A DNA stretch of 64,000 nt from Aldehydirespirator sp965117015 (GTDB taxonomy: Bacteria > Actinomycetota > Acidimicrobiia > Acidimicrobiales > Aldehydirespiratoraceae), in the NCBI GenBank assembly GCA_965117015.1, contig OZ220747.1:496001-560000 (forward strand). Direction: 5' to 3'. Shown here piece after piece: positions 1-8,350 of this stretch. The translations under genes were made by a program, and so were the position numbers. The notes under the pieces are model-generated. The model worked only from the letters and a program-made list of their open reading frames with translations, was not told the DNA's origin and did not search any database. Positions within the stretch are counted from its first letter, which is position 1. Each line of letters begins with the position of its first letter.

Positions 1-1111
1 CCGCGTTCGACAGCGCAGCGTTGTAGGCCTGGGCCAGGGAGGTGAGGCTGTCGAGCACCACCACCACGTTGCGTCCGGACTCGACGAGGCGCTTGACCCG
101 CTCGATGGTCATCTCGGCCGTCTGCACATGCTCCTCGGGGGTCTGGTCGAACGATGTGGCGGCCACATCGCCGTTGCGGACGCACCGCCGCACCTCGGTG
201 ATGTCCTCGGGCCGCTGGTCGAGGAACAGACCCATCACGAATATGTCCGGCTCGTTCGTCTCGATCGCGGTGATCAGAGAGGTGAGCAACTCGGAGGCTC
301 CGGACCGCCGGGGGCCGCTCACCAGGACTCGCTGGCCGATGCCGATCGGCGCGACCAGATCGATGAGCCGGGCCGCGATCGCTTCGGGATCCTCGGGCTG
401 CTCGAGCGACAGGCGTCGCACGGCGTGGATCGGCGTGAGGCTCTCGAACTGCGGACGATCCGACAGTTCCGCGGGGCCGTCGTTGATCGACTCCAGTGTC
501 AGCAGGGCAGGGTTCTTCTCGGCCCGGTTGGCCGGCCGGGACGTGCCGGTGAGGTGGTCGCCGCGTCGCAGGCCGTACTGGCGGATCGTCTTGACCGGCA
601 CGTAGGCGTCGTTGCGGTTCGGCAAGCAGCCGTCGACCCGGAGGAACCCGTAGCCCTCGTCGCGCAGATCCAGACGGCCTGCGACCGCGACGGGGTCGCC
701 GTCCCAGCTGTCGTCACGGTCGCGGTCGCGATCGCGGTTGCGGCGGCGCCGGCGCCGGTTGCCCGGATCCACCTCGTCCTCGCCGCGGTCCTTGGGGCGG
801 CTCTCCTCACGGTTGTTGGTCGCCGATCCCTCGCCGTTCTGATCGCCGTCGCGCCCGGCGGCAGGGGCGTTGTCGGTGGACCGCGGTCCTTGATCGGCCT
901 CGTCCGGTCCGCCCGGCGCGGCTTCAGTTGGCGGGCTCTCGCTCGGCTGGGAGATCCGGGCGCCGTCGGCGGTCAGGTCGATGATCAGCTGGATGATCTC
1001 GTCCTTGCGGGCCCGGCTGGAGGGCTTGGCCCCCAGAGCGGCGGCGATTTGATTGAGTTCGCCACGGTCTTTGCGTTGCAGCGTGGACCGCCGCATCTCG
1101 GTCGCTTCCAC
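1..1111 (-). CDS. rho: Rho-type transcription termination factor homologue with degenerate ATPase site (partial)
   Basis: The gene runs off the left edge; about 370 N-terminal residues are visible. The order is a Rho_N-like helical segment (ELNQIAAALGAKPSSRARKD), an acidic then Arg/Asp-rich low-complexity linker, the cold-shock-like RNA-binding domain (GYGFLR, the RNP motif) and the start of the RecA-like core. Overall similarity to Rho is clear (LTPIHAVRRLSLE, LIDLVAPIGIGQR, HVQTAEMTIERVKRLVE, VVVLDSLTSLAQAYN). Key catalytic positions are changed: the P-loop reads GPRRSGAS (293-316), without the Walker A lysine; the Glu of the DERPEE motif is Gln (LDQRPED); and the Arg after the Walker B Asp is Ser (DSLTS). 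GTG at 1111 or ATG at 1096 could start it; an in-frame stop lies just upstream. Its position after thrC is the usual actinobacterial place for rho. It may be a non-catalytic paralogue, or the sole Rho with altered chemistry; the rest of the genome would decide. Confidence 0.85.
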   Translation of the reverse strand, partial: MEATEMRRSTLQRKDRGELNQIAAALGAKPSSRARKDEIIQLIIDLTADGARISQPSESPPTEAAPGGPDEADQGPRSTDNAPAAGRDGDQNGEGSATNNREESRPKDRGEDEVDPGNRRRRRRNRDRDRDRDDSWDGDPVAVAGRLDLRDEGYGFLRVDGCLPNRNDAYVPVKTIRQYGLRRGDHLTGTSRPANRAEKNPALLTLESINDGPAELSDRPQFESLTPIHAVRRLSLEQPEDPEAIAARLIDLVAPIGIGQRVLVSGPRRSGASELLTSLITAIETNEPDIFVMGLFLDQRPEDITEVRRCVRNGDVAATSFDQTPEEHVQTAEMTIERVKRLVESGRNVVVVLDSLTSLAQAYNAALSNA

Positions 1112-1187
1112 GGATGAATTCCCCGGTTGTCGGACTCAGGCATCCCGGCTCGGCGAAGCGACGCATCACGAGCCGGAGAACAGCCAC

Positions 1188-1202
1188 CGCGCCGAAGGCG
1201 CG
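1188..1202 (-). terminator. Small GC hairpin between thrC and the rho homologue
   Basis: CGCGCC and GGCGCG pair around a GAA triloop in the 176-base gap between the thrC stop and the rho homologue start. There is no T-run. It could end the hom-thrC transcript or lie in the rho leader. Nothing else, and no thrB gene, is seen in this gap. Confidence 0.3.
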
Positions 1203-1287
1203 AGGCGTTGCAGCGAAGGCTACGCAGCAAAGGGCGGTTGCCGCAACCAGCGCGGCACGGCGTTCAGCCTCTGCCTCTGTTTCTGCC

Positions 1288-2685
1288 TCAATCTCTCCGC
1301 ACCGAGCGCACGAAGTCCTCGACCTCGTCGAGGCGGTTCGGCAACGAGGTGCAGCGCTCAGGGAGGTCGGCCACGGCTGCCAGCGCCGGGGGCGGATCCG
1401 GCAGGCATCCGGTCGCGCTCAGGACGGCATCACCGAACTTGGCCGGATGGGCGGTGGCCAGCGACACGACCAGCTCGCCGGGCCTGCGGCAGCGCTCGGC
1501 CACGCCCACACCGACCGCGGTGTGGGGATCGATGAACATCTCCGACTCGGCATGAACACGGCCCATCACATCGAGCGTCTCGGAGTCGTCGAGACGGTCG
1601 CCGGCGAACTCCGACCGCAGGCGCTCGTGCTGCTCCGTGCTCAACCCGGCCCGGCCTTCAGCCCGGAATCGGGCGAGCAGGGCGGCGGTGGCTGCTCCGT
1701 CGCCGTCGAACAGCTCCGACAGCAGGCGCTCAAGATTGGACGAGATCTGGATGTCCATGCTGGGCGAGAGCGTGGGCACCACGTCGTGGGCGGCCAGCTC
1801 CCCGGTCTCGATGAGCCGGCTGAGGATGTCGTTGGTGTTGGAGGCGATCAGAAGACGCTCTGTTGGCAGTCCCATGCGGCGGGCGTAGTGCCCCGCCAGC
1901 ACGTTGCCGAAGTTGCCGGTGGGGACGCAGAACGTGACCGGGCGGTCACCGGCCAGTCGTTGCACCGCCCAGACGTAGTAGACGATCTGGGCCGCCACTC
2001 GGGCCCAATTGATGGAGTTGACCGCGGCCAGCTTCGACTCGGTGCGGAACGGCTCATCCGCGAACATGGCCTTCACCAGGTCCTGACAGTCGTCGAAGGT
2101 CCCGTCGACGGCGACCGCATGGACGTTGGGCGCGTCCAGCGTGGTCATCTGGCGTCGCTGGACCTCGCTGGTGCGCCCGGCGGGGTGCAGCACCACGATG
2201 TCGAGGCGGTCGCGGCCGGCCACCGCCTCCATGGCCGCGGAGCCGGTGTCGCCCGAGGTGGCCGCCACGATCATGGCCCGGTCGTCGCGGCGCTCCAGTT
2301 CGTGATCGAACAGCCGGGCCACCACCTGCAGGGCGATGTCCTTGAAGGCGAACGTGGGCCCGTGGAACAGCTCGAGCAGCCAGTGGTCGTCGTCAAGGGC
2401 AACCAACGGACACACGTCGGGATGGTCGAACGTGGCGTAGGCGTCGGCGACCAGTGACGCCAACTCGTCGTCGTCGACCGCTCCGCCGACGTAGGGAGCC
2501 ATGATGCGGGCGGCCAGCTCGGCGTAGCTCAGGTTGCGGGCTTCCGGGCCGGCGGCCTCGGGCAGTTTGGGCACGTGTTCGGGGATGTAGAGGCCCCCGT
2601 CGACTGCGAGCCCGCCCAGCAGCACGTCGTCGAACGCGAGACGGTCGCCGTGACCCGGCTCCGACCGGGTGCTCATGTACCGCAT
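1288..2685 (-). CDS. thrC: Threonine synthase
   Basis: Threonine synthase converts O-phosphohomoserine to threonine with PLP. At about 465 residues it belongs to the long E. coli/yeast-like class rather than the short (about 360 residue) mycobacterial class. The PLP lysine lies in HGPTFAFKDIALQ near residue 115. The phosphate-binding and substrate motifs SGDTGSAAMEAV and DGTFDDCQDLVKA are present. Two starts are possible, ATG at 2685 (4 bases after the hom stop) and ATG at 2676; neither has a clear ribosome-binding site, so translation is probably coupled to hom. thrB, often next in actinobacteria, is absent here and must lie elsewhere. Confidence 0.95.
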   Translation of the reverse strand: MRYMSTRSEPGHGDRLAFDDVLLGGLAVDGGLYIPEHVPKLPEAAGPEARNLSYAELAARIMAPYVGGAVDDDELASLVADAYATFDHPDVCPLVALDDDHWLLELFHGPTFAFKDIALQVVARLFDHELERRDDRAMIVAATSGDTGSAAMEAVAGRDRLDIVVLHPAGRTSEVQRRQMTTLDAPNVHAVAVDGTFDDCQDLVKAMFADEPFRTESKLAAVNSINWARVAAQIVYYVWAVQRLAGDRPVTFCVPTGNFGNVLAGHYARRMGLPTERLLIASNTNDILSRLIETGELAAHDVVPTLSPSMDIQISSNLERLLSELFDGDGAATAALLARFRAEGRAGLSTEQHERLRSEFAGDRLDDSETLDVMGRVHAESEMFIDPHTAVGVGVAERCRRPGELVVSLATAHPAKFGDAVLSATGCLPDPPPALAAVADLPERCTSLPNRLDEVEDFVRSVRRD

Positions 2686-2689
2686 GGCA

Positions 2690-3997
2690 CTACTGAGGGT
2701 TCTCGTCCCCGACGACCCGGATGACGTTGCCCAGTTCGTGGACTGCCTCCAGGCCCCGGAGGTCGCGCAGCGTGGCCTGCAGGTCGCGCTCGCGGCACTC
2801 ATGAGTGATGAACACGAGGCGGGCGTCGTCGCCCAGGCCGTGCTGCTCCATGGAACGGATGGACACTCCGTGGCGTCCGAACACGTCAGCCACCGAGGCC
2901 AGCACGCCGGGCCGGTCGGCGACCTCCAGGCCGATGTAGTACTCGGACCGCAGGTCGTCGATCGAGCGGATGCGGGCCCGGACGAGCCGCCCGATGCGGC
3001 CCGGACCGCCCGAGGCGAGGTTGACGGCCGCGTCGACGAGGTCGCCCAGAACGGCCCCGGCGGTGGGGCGGCCGCCGGCGCCCCGGCCGTAGAACATGAG
3101 CTCACCGACCGCGTCGCCCTGGATGAACACCGCGTTGAAGCTGTCGCGCACACTGGCCAGTGGGTGCTGCACCGGCACCATGGCCGGATGGACCCGCACG
3201 GCCACCTCGGGCGCCTCGCCGTTGCCCCACCCGGTGCGCTCTGCCACCGCGACGGCTTTGACCGCGTAGCCCAGGCGCCGGGCCATCTCGATGTCGTGAC
3301 TGGTGATCCGGGAGATGCCCTCGTGGTAGACGTCGCCGGCCACCACTACGGCACCGAAGGCGACGGTGGCGATGATGGCGGCCTTGGCCCCGGCGTCGAA
3401 CCCCTCGACGTCCGCGGTCGGGTCACGCTCGGCATAGCCCAGGCTCTGGGCCTCGCTCAACGCTTCGGCGTAGCTCGCACCGCCCTCCGACATCTGCGTG
3501 AGGATGTAGTTGGTGGTGCCGTTGACGATGCCCATGATCCGCTGGACCGGCTCAGCCGCCAGCGACTCCCGGAGGGGACGGATGAGGGGGATTGCTCCAG
3601 CGACGGCGGCTTCGAACAGCAGGTCGACGCCGGCGTCGTCGGCCGCCGCGAACAGCTCCGCGCCGTAGTTGGCCAGCAGCTCCTTGTTGCCCGTCACGAC
3701 CGGCTTGCCCGCGGCGATGGCGTCGTGCAGCAGGCTGCGGGCCGGCTCGATGCCGCCGATGACCTCCACCACGATGTCGATCTCGGGATCGGAGACGATC
3801 GCGGCCGCGTCGGTGCAGAACACCGACGGGTCGATGTTCAGGCCGCGGTCCTTGGAGGTGGAGCGCACCGCGATTCTGGTGATCTCCAGCTTGATGCCGG
3901 TGCGGGTCGCCACCGCGTCCCGCTGCTCGTCGAGCAGCGTCACGAGCGCGGCGCCCACGTTGCCGCAGCCGAGGAGTCCGATTCGGAGCCGGTTCAC
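2690..3997 (-). CDS. hom: Homoserine dehydrogenase
   Basis: This 435-residue enzyme reduces aspartate semialdehyde to homoserine at the threonine/methionine branch point. The N-terminal Rossmann motif is GLLGCGNVGAALV (residues 7-19). The catalytic core contains GIVNGTTNYILTQM and DPTADVEGFDAGAKAAI. The C-terminal 80 residues form an ACT domain (YIGLEVADRPGVLASVADVF), the usual threonine-feedback module. It is followed at once by thrC, so the two form an operon. Confidence 0.96.
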   Translation of the reverse strand: MNRLRIGLLGCGNVGAALVTLLDEQRDAVATRTGIKLEITRIAVRSTSKDRGLNIDPSVFCTDAAAIVSDPEIDIVVEVIGGIEPARSLLHDAIAAGKPVVTGNKELLANYGAELFAAADDAGVDLLFEAAVAGAIPLIRPLRESLAAEPVQRIMGIVNGTTNYILTQMSEGGASYAEALSEAQSLGYAERDPTADVEGFDAGAKAAIIATVAFGAVVVAGDVYHEGISRITSHDIEMARRLGYAVKAVAVAERTGWGNGEAPEVAVRVHPAMVPVQHPLASVRDSFNAVFIQGDAVGELMFYGRGAGGRPTAGAVLGDLVDAAVNLASGGPGRIGRLVRARIRSIDDLRSEYYIGLEVADRPGVLASVADVFGRHGVSIRSMEQHGLGDDARLVFITHECRERDLQATLRDLRGLEAVHELGNVIRVVGDENPQ

Positions 3998-4089
3998 CCC
4001 TCCAAGCTACCGGCCCGCGGCTTCGGGCCCGGCCGGGATGCGTTCGGGCTTGCTCAACGAACCGAACGCCGGGGGCGAACTGCGGATCG

Positions 4090-4329
4090 CTAGTGACCGT
4101 GCCCCGGTTGACCCGGAGGATGGAACCCCGCCGGATGATCATGGCCCGGGGCGCCCGGAGGATGGAATCCCGCCGGTTCGGTGTCGTGGAGGGCGAACGC
4201 GGTGCCGGCAGCGGACAGCGACAGCGCCGTCACGGCCACAAGTCCGACGACCAAGTTCCGCAAGCGACGAGCCCACGGTTGAGTGCCCCGACGACTCGCC
4301 GGTTGTGCTGGTGTTTGCTTGATGACCAT
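4090..4329 (-). CDS. Small secreted or membrane protein with His/Pro/Gly-rich tail
   Basis: A 79-residue protein starts at ATG 4329 behind a GGAGG sequence four bases upstream. A basic N-terminus (PASRRGTQPWARRLRN) precedes one hydrophobic segment (LVVGLVAVTALSLSAAGTAF), which reads as a signal peptide or membrane anchor. The last 28 residues are two near-identical copies of PAGFHPPG-x-PGH-x-H, with several histidines that could bind metal. No family is recognised. It is divergent from the atypical kinase at 4450 and shares its intergenic region. Confidence 0.6.
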   Translation of the reverse strand: MVIKQTPAQPASRRGTQPWARRLRNLVVGLVAVTALSLSAAGTAFALHDTEPAGFHPPGAPGHDHPAGFHPPGQPGHGH

Positions 4330-4343
4330 GATGCCTCCGGTCC

Positions 4344-4363
4344 TGAGGACTGCTCCGTCCTCA
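4344..4363 (-). promoter_or_regulatory. Stem-loop in the 5' leader of the His-rich protein gene
   Basis: TGAGGAC and GTCCTCA form a perfect 7-bp stem around a 6-base loop just upstream of the GGAGG that precedes ATG 4329. Its position suggests control of translation initiation or mRNA stability. No riboswitch class is recognised. Confidence 0.4.
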
Positions 4364-4413
4364 CCCCTTGAATGGCCCGTAGTGGCTGCCGCTTTCGGAT
4401 GTTCTGCCGAGAA

Positions 4414-4441
4414 TTGAGATGGAAATATCATTGGATATATT
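4414..4441 (+). promoter_or_regulatory. Sigma70-like promoter for the atypical kinase (leaderless)
   Basis: TTGAGA (4414-4419) and TATATT (4436-4441) are separated by 16 bases, close to the housekeeping consensus. The start codon ATG 4450 follows after 8 bases with no Shine-Dalgarno sequence, so transcription probably begins at or next to the start codon. The area is a small AT-rich island in GC-rich sequence. Confidence 0.6.
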
Positions 4442-4449
4442 TCAAAATC

Positions 4450-5328
4450 ATGAACAGTGAGCTGCATGAGTTCTCAAAGGGCGGCTCTACAGCAGAGAGT
4501 TCTGCACGGGAGGCTCGGTACCTCCGCACCCTGAGCGGCCCCGGGATCGTGCGCCTGCACGGGCGGAGCGATGGAGGCGAACTGCTGCTCGAGAAGGCGG
4601 CCTGCTCTCTCGCCGATGTGCTTCATGAGCGGGGACGGCTTCCCGCCGAAGAGATCCGGGCCGTGGGCGCGGCAGCCGCGGCTGCGCTAGCTCGAGTGCA
4701 CCAGGCCGATCTCGTGCATGGAGACGTCAAACCGGCCAACCTGCTGTTGAGCCGATCGGGTGAGCTGCTGCTGGCCGACTTCGACGCGGCCGCGCCAGCC
4801 GACGGCCGGAGGCTCTCCCGGTCCAGCCCCCCTCGGTCAGCCCCCGCTGCTGCGGCCCGACCGGCAACGGATATTCTCGCCCTCGCCATCACGCTGGTGG
4901 AGTTGTCGACCGGCGCGCTCATCGATCCCGGCGTTGTGTGGCGCGCCGGGGATCTGCGCAGACTCGGGTGCCCGCCCGGGCTGAGCGCTGAGATCTCCTT
5001 CATGCTCGGCCACCAGGGCTCGACTCCGAGCGCTCAGAGCGTGGCCGAGATGTTCCAGCGGTGCGGCCGCGGCGCCCTGCCCGTGCCCGTGATCAACGCC
5101 CGGCGCGTCGATCCCACGCCTACCGTGGAGTTCATGCCGGCGAGAGCCCGGACGCAGGCCGCGCCGTCACTGCCCGACTCGCTGCCCGGCTCGGCCGCAG
5201 CCAAGCCCGCATCCCGGTGGTGGCGGCGTCTCGCCGCATCCTGGCGGTCCCGCGCCACGAGCCCTGCCGCCGCGGGCCGGTTCCCGGATCAGGCGTTGGG
5301 CAGTTCGCAGGCCAGCAGGTCGTCGTAG
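4450..5328 (+). CDS. Atypical Ser/Thr protein kinase-like protein without a glycine-rich loop
   Basis: The 292-residue product has the core of a eukaryotic-like kinase: an alphaC-like helix (SAREARYLRTL), the catalytic loop VHGDVKPANLLL (His-x-Asp-x-Lys-x-x-Asn) and an activation segment reading ADFDAAA, where DFD replaces DFG. The C-lobe helix TDILALAITLVELSTG is present. The sequence begins at about strand beta3, so the glycine-rich loop and most of the N-lobe are missing from any start that can be seen. The C-terminal 80 residues are Pro/Ala/Arg-rich and show no membrane segment. The start at 4450 is chosen from the promoter spacing. The 3' end overlaps the convergent lysA by 40 bases. It may be a weak kinase or a pseudokinase. 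Confidence 0.75.
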   Translation: MNSELHEFSKGGSTAESSAREARYLRTLSGPGIVRLHGRSDGGELLLEKAACSLADVLHERGRLPAEEIRAVGAAAAAALARVHQADLVHGDVKPANLLLSRSGELLLADFDAAAPADGRRLSRSSPPRSAPAAAARPATDILALAITLVELSTGALIDPGVVWRAGDLRRLGCPPGLSAEISFMLGHQGSTPSAQSVAEMFQRCGRGALPVPVINARRVDPTPTVEFMPARARTQAAPSLPDSLPGSAAAKPASRWWRRLAASWRSRATSPAAAGRFPDQALGSSQASRSS

Positions 5329-6596
5329 GTCTCGCGGCGGACCACCAGGCGGGCTTCGCCACCGGCGGCGAAGACCACCGCGGGCCGCAGGACCTTGTTG
5401 TAGTTCGAGCCCATGGAGTGCCCGTAGGCGCCGGTGACGGGCGTGGCCAGGATGTCTCCCACCGCAATGTCGGAAGGCACGGCGGCGTCGCGCACCAGCG
5501 TGTCGCCGGACTCGCAGTGCTTGCCCACCACGGTCACGACCCGGTCGCGGGGCGCATCGACAGCCCTGGGCAGGAACGCCTCGTAGCCGCTGCCGTACAG
5601 AACCGGCCGCGGGTTGTCGCTCATCCCGCCGTCGACGGCCGCGTAAGTCCGGACCCCCTCGATGACCTTGATGGTGCCCACCGTGTAGAGGGTTATCGCC
5701 GCGGCCGCCGCGATGGCGCGACCTGGCTCCGCGGTCACCCTCGCCGTTACGCCCGCCGACCGGCATGCCTCGCGCACCGCTTCGCCCCACTGGGCGATCG
5801 TCGGTGCCGACTCGTCGGCCACGTACGGCACCCCGAGCCCCCCGCCGATGGAGATCTCATCCACATTGAAGGGCGCGGCCGCTTCTGCGATCACCGCCAC
5901 CGCCCGCGCGAACGAGGACGCCTCGAACACCTGGCTGCCTATGTGGGAGTGGACGCCGACGACCTCGACCGCGGCCGAGGCCCGGGCCCGCTCCATTGCG
6001 GCCGCAGCCGCGCCGGTAGACACGGTGAAGCCGAACTTGGAGTCATCGGCCCCCGTGACCAGGTACGTGTGGGTGTGGGCCTCCACCCCGGGAGTGAACC
6101 TGAGCAGCACCCTGGGACGCGCTCCGGTCTCGGCATGCAGAGCCTCGAGGCGGTCCAACTCGTCGAAGCTGTCCACCACGATGCGCCCGACGCCGGCCGC
6201 GACGGCCTCGCGCAGCTCGCCCATCGACTTGTTGTTGCCGTGCAGCACGAGGCGGTCCGCGGGCACGCCCGCAGCCAGCGCCACGTGCAGCTCGCCGCCG
6301 GTGGCCACATCGAGGCCCATCCCCTCCGAGTGCACGAGGCGAGCCATGGCGACGCACAGGAACGCCTTGGCTGCGTAGGCCACGTCCGGCCCGAACGCGG
6401 CCACCGCCTTGCGGCAGCGGCTGCGCAGGTGCTCCTCGTCGTAGACGAACAGGGGCGTCCCGTGGGTGTCGGCCAGCTCGAGCACGTCGCATCCCCCGAT
6501 ACTGAGCCGACCCTGTGTCACGTCGTGGTTGTCGGGCAGCAGACGGCGGGGCAGCGGCGAGGCCTGGGCGGGTGAAGAAGCCTGCGCTCCGGCCAT
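5289..6596 (-). CDS. lysA: Diaminopimelate decarboxylase
   Basis: The 435-residue PLP enzyme makes the last step of lysine synthesis, meso-diaminopimelate to lysine. The PLP lysine is K77 in VAYAAKAFLC. Other family motifs are GVHSHIGSQVFE, SIGGGLGVPY, TAEPGRAI, the CESGD motif that supplies the active-site Cys, and YGHSMGSNYN. It starts 4 bases after the argS stop codon and probably shares that transcript. The first 25 residues are a poorly conserved Ala/Ser/Pro extension, so a later start is possible. Confidence 0.96.
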   Translation of the reverse strand: MAGAQASSPAQASPLPRRLLPDNHDVTQGRLSIGGCDVLELADTHGTPLFVYDEEHLRSRCRKAVAAFGPDVAYAAKAFLCVAMARLVHSEGMGLDVATGGELHVALAAGVPADRLVLHGNNKSMGELREAVAAGVGRIVVDSFDELDRLEALHAETGARPRVLLRFTPGVEAHTHTYLVTGADDSKFGFTVSTGAAAAAMERARASAAVEVVGVHSHIGSQVFEASSFARAVAVIAEAAAPFNVDEISIGGGLGVPYVADESAPTIAQWGEAVREACRSAGVTARVTAEPGRAIAAAAAITLYTVGTIKVIEGVRTYAAVDGGMSDNPRPVLYGSGYEAFLPRAVDAPRDRVVTVVGKHCESGDTLVRDAAVPSDIAVGDILATPVTGAYGHSMGSNYNKVLRPAVVFAAGGEARLVVRRETYDDLLACELPNA

Positions 6597-6600
6597 CGCG

Positions 6601-8210
6601 CTAGAGCCTCTCCGGGGCCGACACCCCGAGGATGCCCAGGGCCACGGCCAGGCCCACCCGGGCTCCCTCCACCAGCCACAGACGGGCCTGGCGCAGCTCC
6701 TCGCCCACGTCGTCGCGCAGGATGGGGCAATCGTGCCAGAACCGGTGGAAGGCGGCCGCCAGCTCGCGGGCCCAGCCAGTCACCTGGTGCGGGGCGCGGG
6801 CTCGGGTCGCGGCCAGCACCGTGTCGGGCAGGGACGCCAGGGCCCTCAGCACGTCCAGCTCACGCTCGTGCACGAGTACCGACAGATCACATCGTCGAGC
6901 GGTGCCCGTTGAACGTCGCGGGCCGCGGCCATCCGCCCCAACGAGTGGATGCGGGCGTGCGCGTACTGCACGTAGTAGACGGGGTTCTCGGCTGATTGGG
7001 CCGACACCACGTCGACGTCGATGGTCTGGGTGGTGTCGATGGACTGGAGCAGGTACACCAGCCGGGTCACGTCGGGCCCCACCTCGTCGAGCAGGTCCGC
7101 GACCAGCACCATGTCGCCGGCCCGCTTGGACAGGCGTACCTCGGCCCCGCCCCGCCGCAGGGTGACGTTCTGGCCGATCAGTGTCTCGTAGGCGTCCGCC
7201 GGGTGGCCCAACGCGCCCAGCGCGGCACGCATCCGGGGGACGTAGCCGTGGTGGTCGGCTCCAAGGATGTCGATGACCAGGTCGCCCCGAGAGAACTTCT
7301 CGTGGTGGTAGGCGATGTCGGGCAGGAAGTAGGTGGGCTCGCCGTCGCTCTTGACCAGCACCCGGTCGGCGCTGTCGCCGAACTCGCCGGTGCGGAGCCA
7401 TACCGCGCCGTCCCGGGTGTAGACCATGGCCCGGCTGCGCAGCTCGTCGAGGACGCTGTCCATCGCGCCCCGGGCGACCAGCGCCGACTCGCTGGTGTAC
7501 AGGTCGAAGTCGACGTTCATCGCGGCCATGGTCTCGACCTGGTCCCGGTGGGCGCGCTCCAGCCCCCACTGGCGCACCTCCGCGGCATCGGACATCTCGG
7601 CGGCCCATTCGGCCACGTACTCGCCGTGGTAACCGTCGTCGGCCGGCTCGGCGCCGCGGCTTCGAGCCTCGAGGGAGGCGGTGAACAGGTCGATCTGGCG
7701 GCCCCGATCATTCACGTAGAACTCCCGGCACACCGCGTAGCCGCAGCGTTCCAGCAGCCGGCACAGCGAGTCTCCGTAGGCGGCCCAGCGTCCGTGGCCG
7801 GCATGCAGCGGTCCGGTGGGATTGGCCGACACGAACTCCACGCTCACCGAGCGTCCCGCCCCTGCGGTGCTGCGGGCGTAGCCGTCGACGCCGGCTTCGA
7901 TCACCGCTCCGAGCACTTCGTGCAGCCAGCTCGGGGCCAGCCTGAAGTTCACGAAGCCGGGGCCGGCGGCCTCCACCGTCACCACGTGCGGGGGTGGCTC
8001 GGCGTTCAGCCGGGCGACGATCTGCTCGGCCAGCTCTCGGGGTGGACGCCCCGCGGCCTTGGCCGCGGCCAGGGCGACATTGGACGACCACTCACCGTGG
8101 GAGCGGTCCCGGGGACGCTCGATGGCGATCTCGGCGGGCGCGCCGTCGACGCCGGCTCCTTCGAGAGCCGAGCGCAGCCCGTCCCGCAAGCCGTCGCGCA
8201 CATCCGGCAT
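6601..8210 (-). CDS. argS: Arginyl-tRNA synthetase, apparent single-base frameshift near 6888
   Basis: This class I aminoacyl-tRNA synthetase charges tRNA-Arg. From ATG 8210 it reads the N-terminal domain, the HIGH-type motif (NPTGPLHAGHGRW), and the KMSKS-region variant RLSKRAGDM. The frame is then lost after RAPLDDV, giving a stop at 6846-6848. The missing C-terminal anticodon-binding domain continues in the -1 frame as DLSVLVHERELDVLRAL to the stop at 6601. Restoring one G (GATGTG-G-ATCTG on the coding strand) rebuilds an intact gene of about 536 residues. argS is normally essential and single-copy, so a sequencing or assembly error is likelier than a true pseudogene. No slippery heptamer is visible. 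lysA follows after 4 bases. Confidence 0.9.
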
Positions 8211-8277
8211 CGACCGATCCTACCGGCGGGCCCCTGTCTCCTCGGTGAGCCGCGCGCCGCTAGCATGACCCGGCCCA

Positions 8278-8349
8278 GCCCCCGTAGCTCAGGGGATAGA
8301 GCATCGGCCTCCGGAGCCGTGTGCGCAGGTTCGAATCCTGCCGGGGGCG
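8278..8349 (+). tRNA. tRNA-Arg (anticodon CCG)
   Basis: The cloverleaf folds by eye: acceptor GCCCCCG with CGGGGGC, D arm GCTC/GAGC, anticodon arm with loop CTCCGGA (anticodon CCG, reads CGG), T arm GCAGG-TTCGAAT-CCTGC, discriminator G8349. It is 72 bases with no encoded CCA. The 3' end sits one base before the ATG of the following gene. Confidence 0.95.
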
Positions 8350-8350
8350 C

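Noticed and set aside
5061..6575. Long plus-strand open frame opposite lysA
   Set aside because: High-GC antisense shadow of lysA, rich in Arg/His/Gly without any recognisable domain.
6846..8210. Programmed -1 frameshift in argS
   Set aside because: A -1 slip would restore the frame, but there is no slippery heptamer or clear stimulatory structure, and argS is not known for recoding; a base error is simpler.
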